A DNA stretch of 6,512 nt, taken from contig JAJFHI010000059.1 in NCBI GenBank assembly GCA_021775715.1, forward strand, positions 1 to 6,512, read 5' to 3'. Made by a program: the position numbers and the translations under genes. This DNA is from Hyphomicrobiaceae bacterium. GTDB lineage: Bacteria > Pseudomonadota > Alphaproteobacteria > Rhizobiales > Hyphomicrobiaceae. Below, in pieces: positions 4,793-6,512 of this stretch. Position 1 is the stretch's first letter. Every line of letters begins with the position of its first letter. The notes under the pieces were generated by a model, which was not told where the DNA came from, made no database searches, and worked only from the letters and a program-made list of their open reading frames with translations.

Positions 4793-6415
4793 CTAGGCTG
4801 CCAGCGCCATCTTTGCGTTTTGAATCCAGCCGGTAATCTTTTCGATATCCGGCGGATCACCATCGCGCAGTATGCGCTCGCCTTCGGAAGTTATTGCAAA
4901 CTTCAGAATGTCGGCTGACAGTTGCGTGGAGTCCGCACCAGCCAGCGCATCGATATCGCGGTAACCGGCGCCGACGAGAAGTTGCGCCTGTCCACCGCGC
5001 AATTCTGGCACGTTGATGACCAATTCAGCCTGATCCTGCCAGTCGCGAATAACGGACGCCGTGATGTGTCGAACTCCAAGAGCCGTGGCCACTGCATCAG
5101 GATTGCAATCAAACAGATCTTGCACAGTCGTGATCTGGGCTGTTGCCAGGCGTTGTGCTGTTTTTGGGCCAATCGACGGTGCGTCTTCTACTGGATCAGA
5201 GGTGTTGAGATAGTAACGTGGAGGGCGACCGTTGCTGCTTGGCGTCCAGTGTTGTGGCTGCTTGCCCGAGATGACCGGAACCGATGTCATCGCAGCGGTC
5301 GTCGGCATGACTGGTGGTGGCGTCGCGGCAACGGGCCCGGTTTGCAACGATGCAAGTCCAGCCTCTTTGCCGGGATCGGCTTTAGCGGCTGCAGCAGGCG
5401 CTGTCTGTCGCGCGCTTCGGCTTTTCGGCAAAGCGGGCGGTACCGTATTTGGTGTGCCTACTTGGCTGATGCGATTGGCGCGGGCTTGTTGTCGGCGCTG
5501 GCGGCGGGGTTTCAACACTTCGCGATCGTGTACGTCACGCACAGTGCGGTCGTCTTCTGGCAATGTCCGATCGACTTTACCGGTGGTCTGCAATTCATCC
5601 CACATAGCTTGTACGATGGCTTTGTCTTCAGCGTTGGCCATTTTCTTCTGAACCCAACGTACGGGAATCTTGAGTGTTGCGACGAACGTCTCGGCCGTGA
5701 GATTGACCTGCGGGGGGGCGACACCAGCTTCGGCGATTGCCCGGTCGAGGATGTGGCCAAAGCCCGTCGCCGCATAGATAAGCAATTCCGAAACGACGTG
5801 GCGTGCGATGGGGTCGAGGCCAGATTTGGGATCTGAAACGCCGACTGAGAGATTGTAGTGTGCGATCAGTTTCTCGTAGTAGACGTGCGAAGTTTCCGCG
5901 CCGTCGCATGTCATGTCGGCAAGCCAAGTGTCACCCTCTGGCACAAGCACGTCCAGGTTGGGGTACGCTTTGAGACCTTCCGCGCGCAGGTTGTCGTAGC
6001 AGCGGCTAATGCTCCACTCGACGGCGCGGTGCATGCTTGTTTCAGCTTCTGACTGCGCGGTGTGGAAGGGGTGAATTGGGTCTGTGTAGTAGTGGCTCAG
6101 CACGCCGGCGCTGTAGACCGCTTCGCTCCAGTTTTCGGCTTTCAGAGCGGCGACGGTGTGTGCGTACCAGTTGACGACTTTGTCGGGCGCGCCGCCCCAG
6201 AAATCGTCACCGACGTGAAGCACGTGATTGCGGAAATCTTTGAATTGCTTATCCGGCGCCTTGGAGCCTTCCATAAACAGTTCGGAGTGTTTCAAGAACA
6301 CCTTGCGCCACGCGTCTGCATTATCGCCGGAAAGGGTCCTTAGCGCGTCTAGCGCAAGCTTGTGGTGCGTGCCGTTGGCATGCGTGGCGTAGACGAGGCG
6401 GAAAAGAAGGCTCAT
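4793..6415 (-). CDS. Zinc-dependent phospholipase C-like domain fused to a DUF4332-like helix-hairpin-helix domain
   Basis: A 540-residue two-domain protein. The N-terminal domain (about 1-240) carries the metal-ligand pattern of bacterial zinc phospholipase C: His17/18 (THHKLAL), Asp55 (KAPD), His67, His108-x3-Asp112, His118 and His129-x3-Glu133. The spacing His108-Asp112-His118 equals that of the Bacillus cereus enzyme (118-122-128). The secreted enzymes also use their mature N-terminal Trp as a ligand; here there is no signal peptide and no Trp at that place, so the protein is probably cytosolic and its chemistry uncertain. A basic patch (KPRRQRRQQARANR, 302-315) and a Pro/Ala-rich linker (about 320-400) follow. 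The C-terminal part (about 407-535) resembles DUF4332, with paired helix-hairpin-helix units (APSIGPKTAQRLATAQITTV, 412-431). The ATG at 6415 has a poor ribosome site, but no longer start exists. I assign domains, not a substrate. Confidence 0.82.
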   Translation of the reverse strand: MSLLFRLVYATHANGTHHKLALDALRTLSGDNADAWRKVFLKHSELFMEGSKAPDKQFKDFRNHVLHVGDDFWGGAPDKVVNWYAHTVAALKAENWSEAVYSAGVLSHYYTDPIHPFHTAQSEAETSMHRAVEWSISRCYDNLRAEGLKAYPNLDVLVPEGDTWLADMTCDGAETSHVYYEKLIAHYNLSVGVSDPKSGLDPIARHVVSELLIYAATGFGHILDRAIAEAGVAPPQVNLTAETFVATLKIPVRWVQKKMANAEDKAIVQAMWDELQTTGKVDRTLPEDDRTVRDVHDREVLKPRRQRRQQARANRISQVGTPNTVPPALPKSRSARQTAPAAAAKADPGKEAGLASLQTGPVAATPPPVMPTTAAMTSVPVISGKQPQHWTPSSNGRPPRYYLNTSDPVEDAPSIGPKTAQRLATAQITTVQDLFDCNPDAVATALGVRHITASVIRDWQDQAELVINVPELRGGQAQLLVGAGYRDIDALAGADSTQLSADILKFAITSEGERILRDGDPPDIEKITGWIQNAKMALAA

Positions 6416-6512
6416 GGGACAGATCTCGCGAAGGCTGGGGCCCGGTTGATGAGGGTTCCGGACGAAACCTAGGCTGAGTCGATATCTGCGGGAATGAGGG
6501 TGTGAGAATTGG
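6416..6512 (-). promoter_or_regulatory. Upstream region of the PLC-like gene
   Basis: About 97 bases with no coding signal. Read on the minus strand, TTCCCG (6494-6489) and TAGGTT (6471-6466) are 17 bases apart and could form a weak promoter. The same TAGGTT hexamer appears as the -10 candidate before the ABC exporter gene. The evidence is thin. Confidence 0.22.

Noticed and set aside
4922..5836. 304-codon plus-strand open frame
   Set aside because: It is a shadow of the PLC-like gene on the opposite strand, which has real domain motifs; the shadow frame is rich in Cys, Trp and Arg with no recognisable domain.

Overview
The window looks like chromosomal core sequence from an alphaproteobacterium, probably Hyphomicrobiales (Rhizobiales) or a near relative. 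The reasons are an RcdA/DUF1465 gene, a DUF1192 gene, a cysteine-free L31 of the alphaproteobacterial kind, a CtrA-type binding site, and the gene set quinone oxidoreductase / DUF1192 / DUF1465 / rpmE / MsbA-like exporter, which I recall as recurring in this group. There are no transposase, integrase, phage, tRNA, rRNA or CRISPR signals.

Layout. Bases 1-516 (minus) hold the N-terminal part of a PIG3-type NAD(P)H quinone oxidoreductase, cut by the window edge. A divergent region of about 160 bp leads to a small DUF1192 coiled-coil gene (677-865, plus). Bases 866-1307 contain no protein gene. They hold a near-perfect CtrA box (1054-1068), a run of three hairpins ending in a very good intrinsic terminator (1093-1188), and then the start of rcdA (1308-1868, plus), which has its own strong terminator (1895-1935). 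Bases 1945-2330 have no credible protein gene but are GC-rich (73 of 100 bases in 2001-2100) and full of inverted repeats. A bidirectional terminator (2331-2360) follows, then rpmE for ribosomal protein L31 (2389-2613, minus). A divergent promoter region (2614-2959) separates rpmE from a full-length type I ABC exporter of the MsbA-related class (2960-4783, plus). That gene converges, with a 9-bp gap, on a 540-residue protein (4793-6415, minus) joining a zinc-dependent phospholipase C-like domain to a helix-hairpin-helix DUF4332-like domain. Bases 6416-6512 are its upstream region.

How the parts may work together. RcdA is an adaptor for ClpXP-dependent degradation of cell-cycle regulators, including CtrA in Caulobacter. 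A CtrA box upstream of rcdA would therefore fit a feedback loop. What is new to me is the compact three-hairpin element with an exposed CCTCCC stretch and its own terminator between the CtrA box and rcdA. It could be a CtrA-controlled small RNA or a premature-termination leader for rcdA. The other genes appear to be separate transcription units.

The two observations most worth following are this CtrA-box/three-hairpin element and the structured GC-rich block between rcdA and rpmE. The cytosolic PLC-like/HhH fusion is third.
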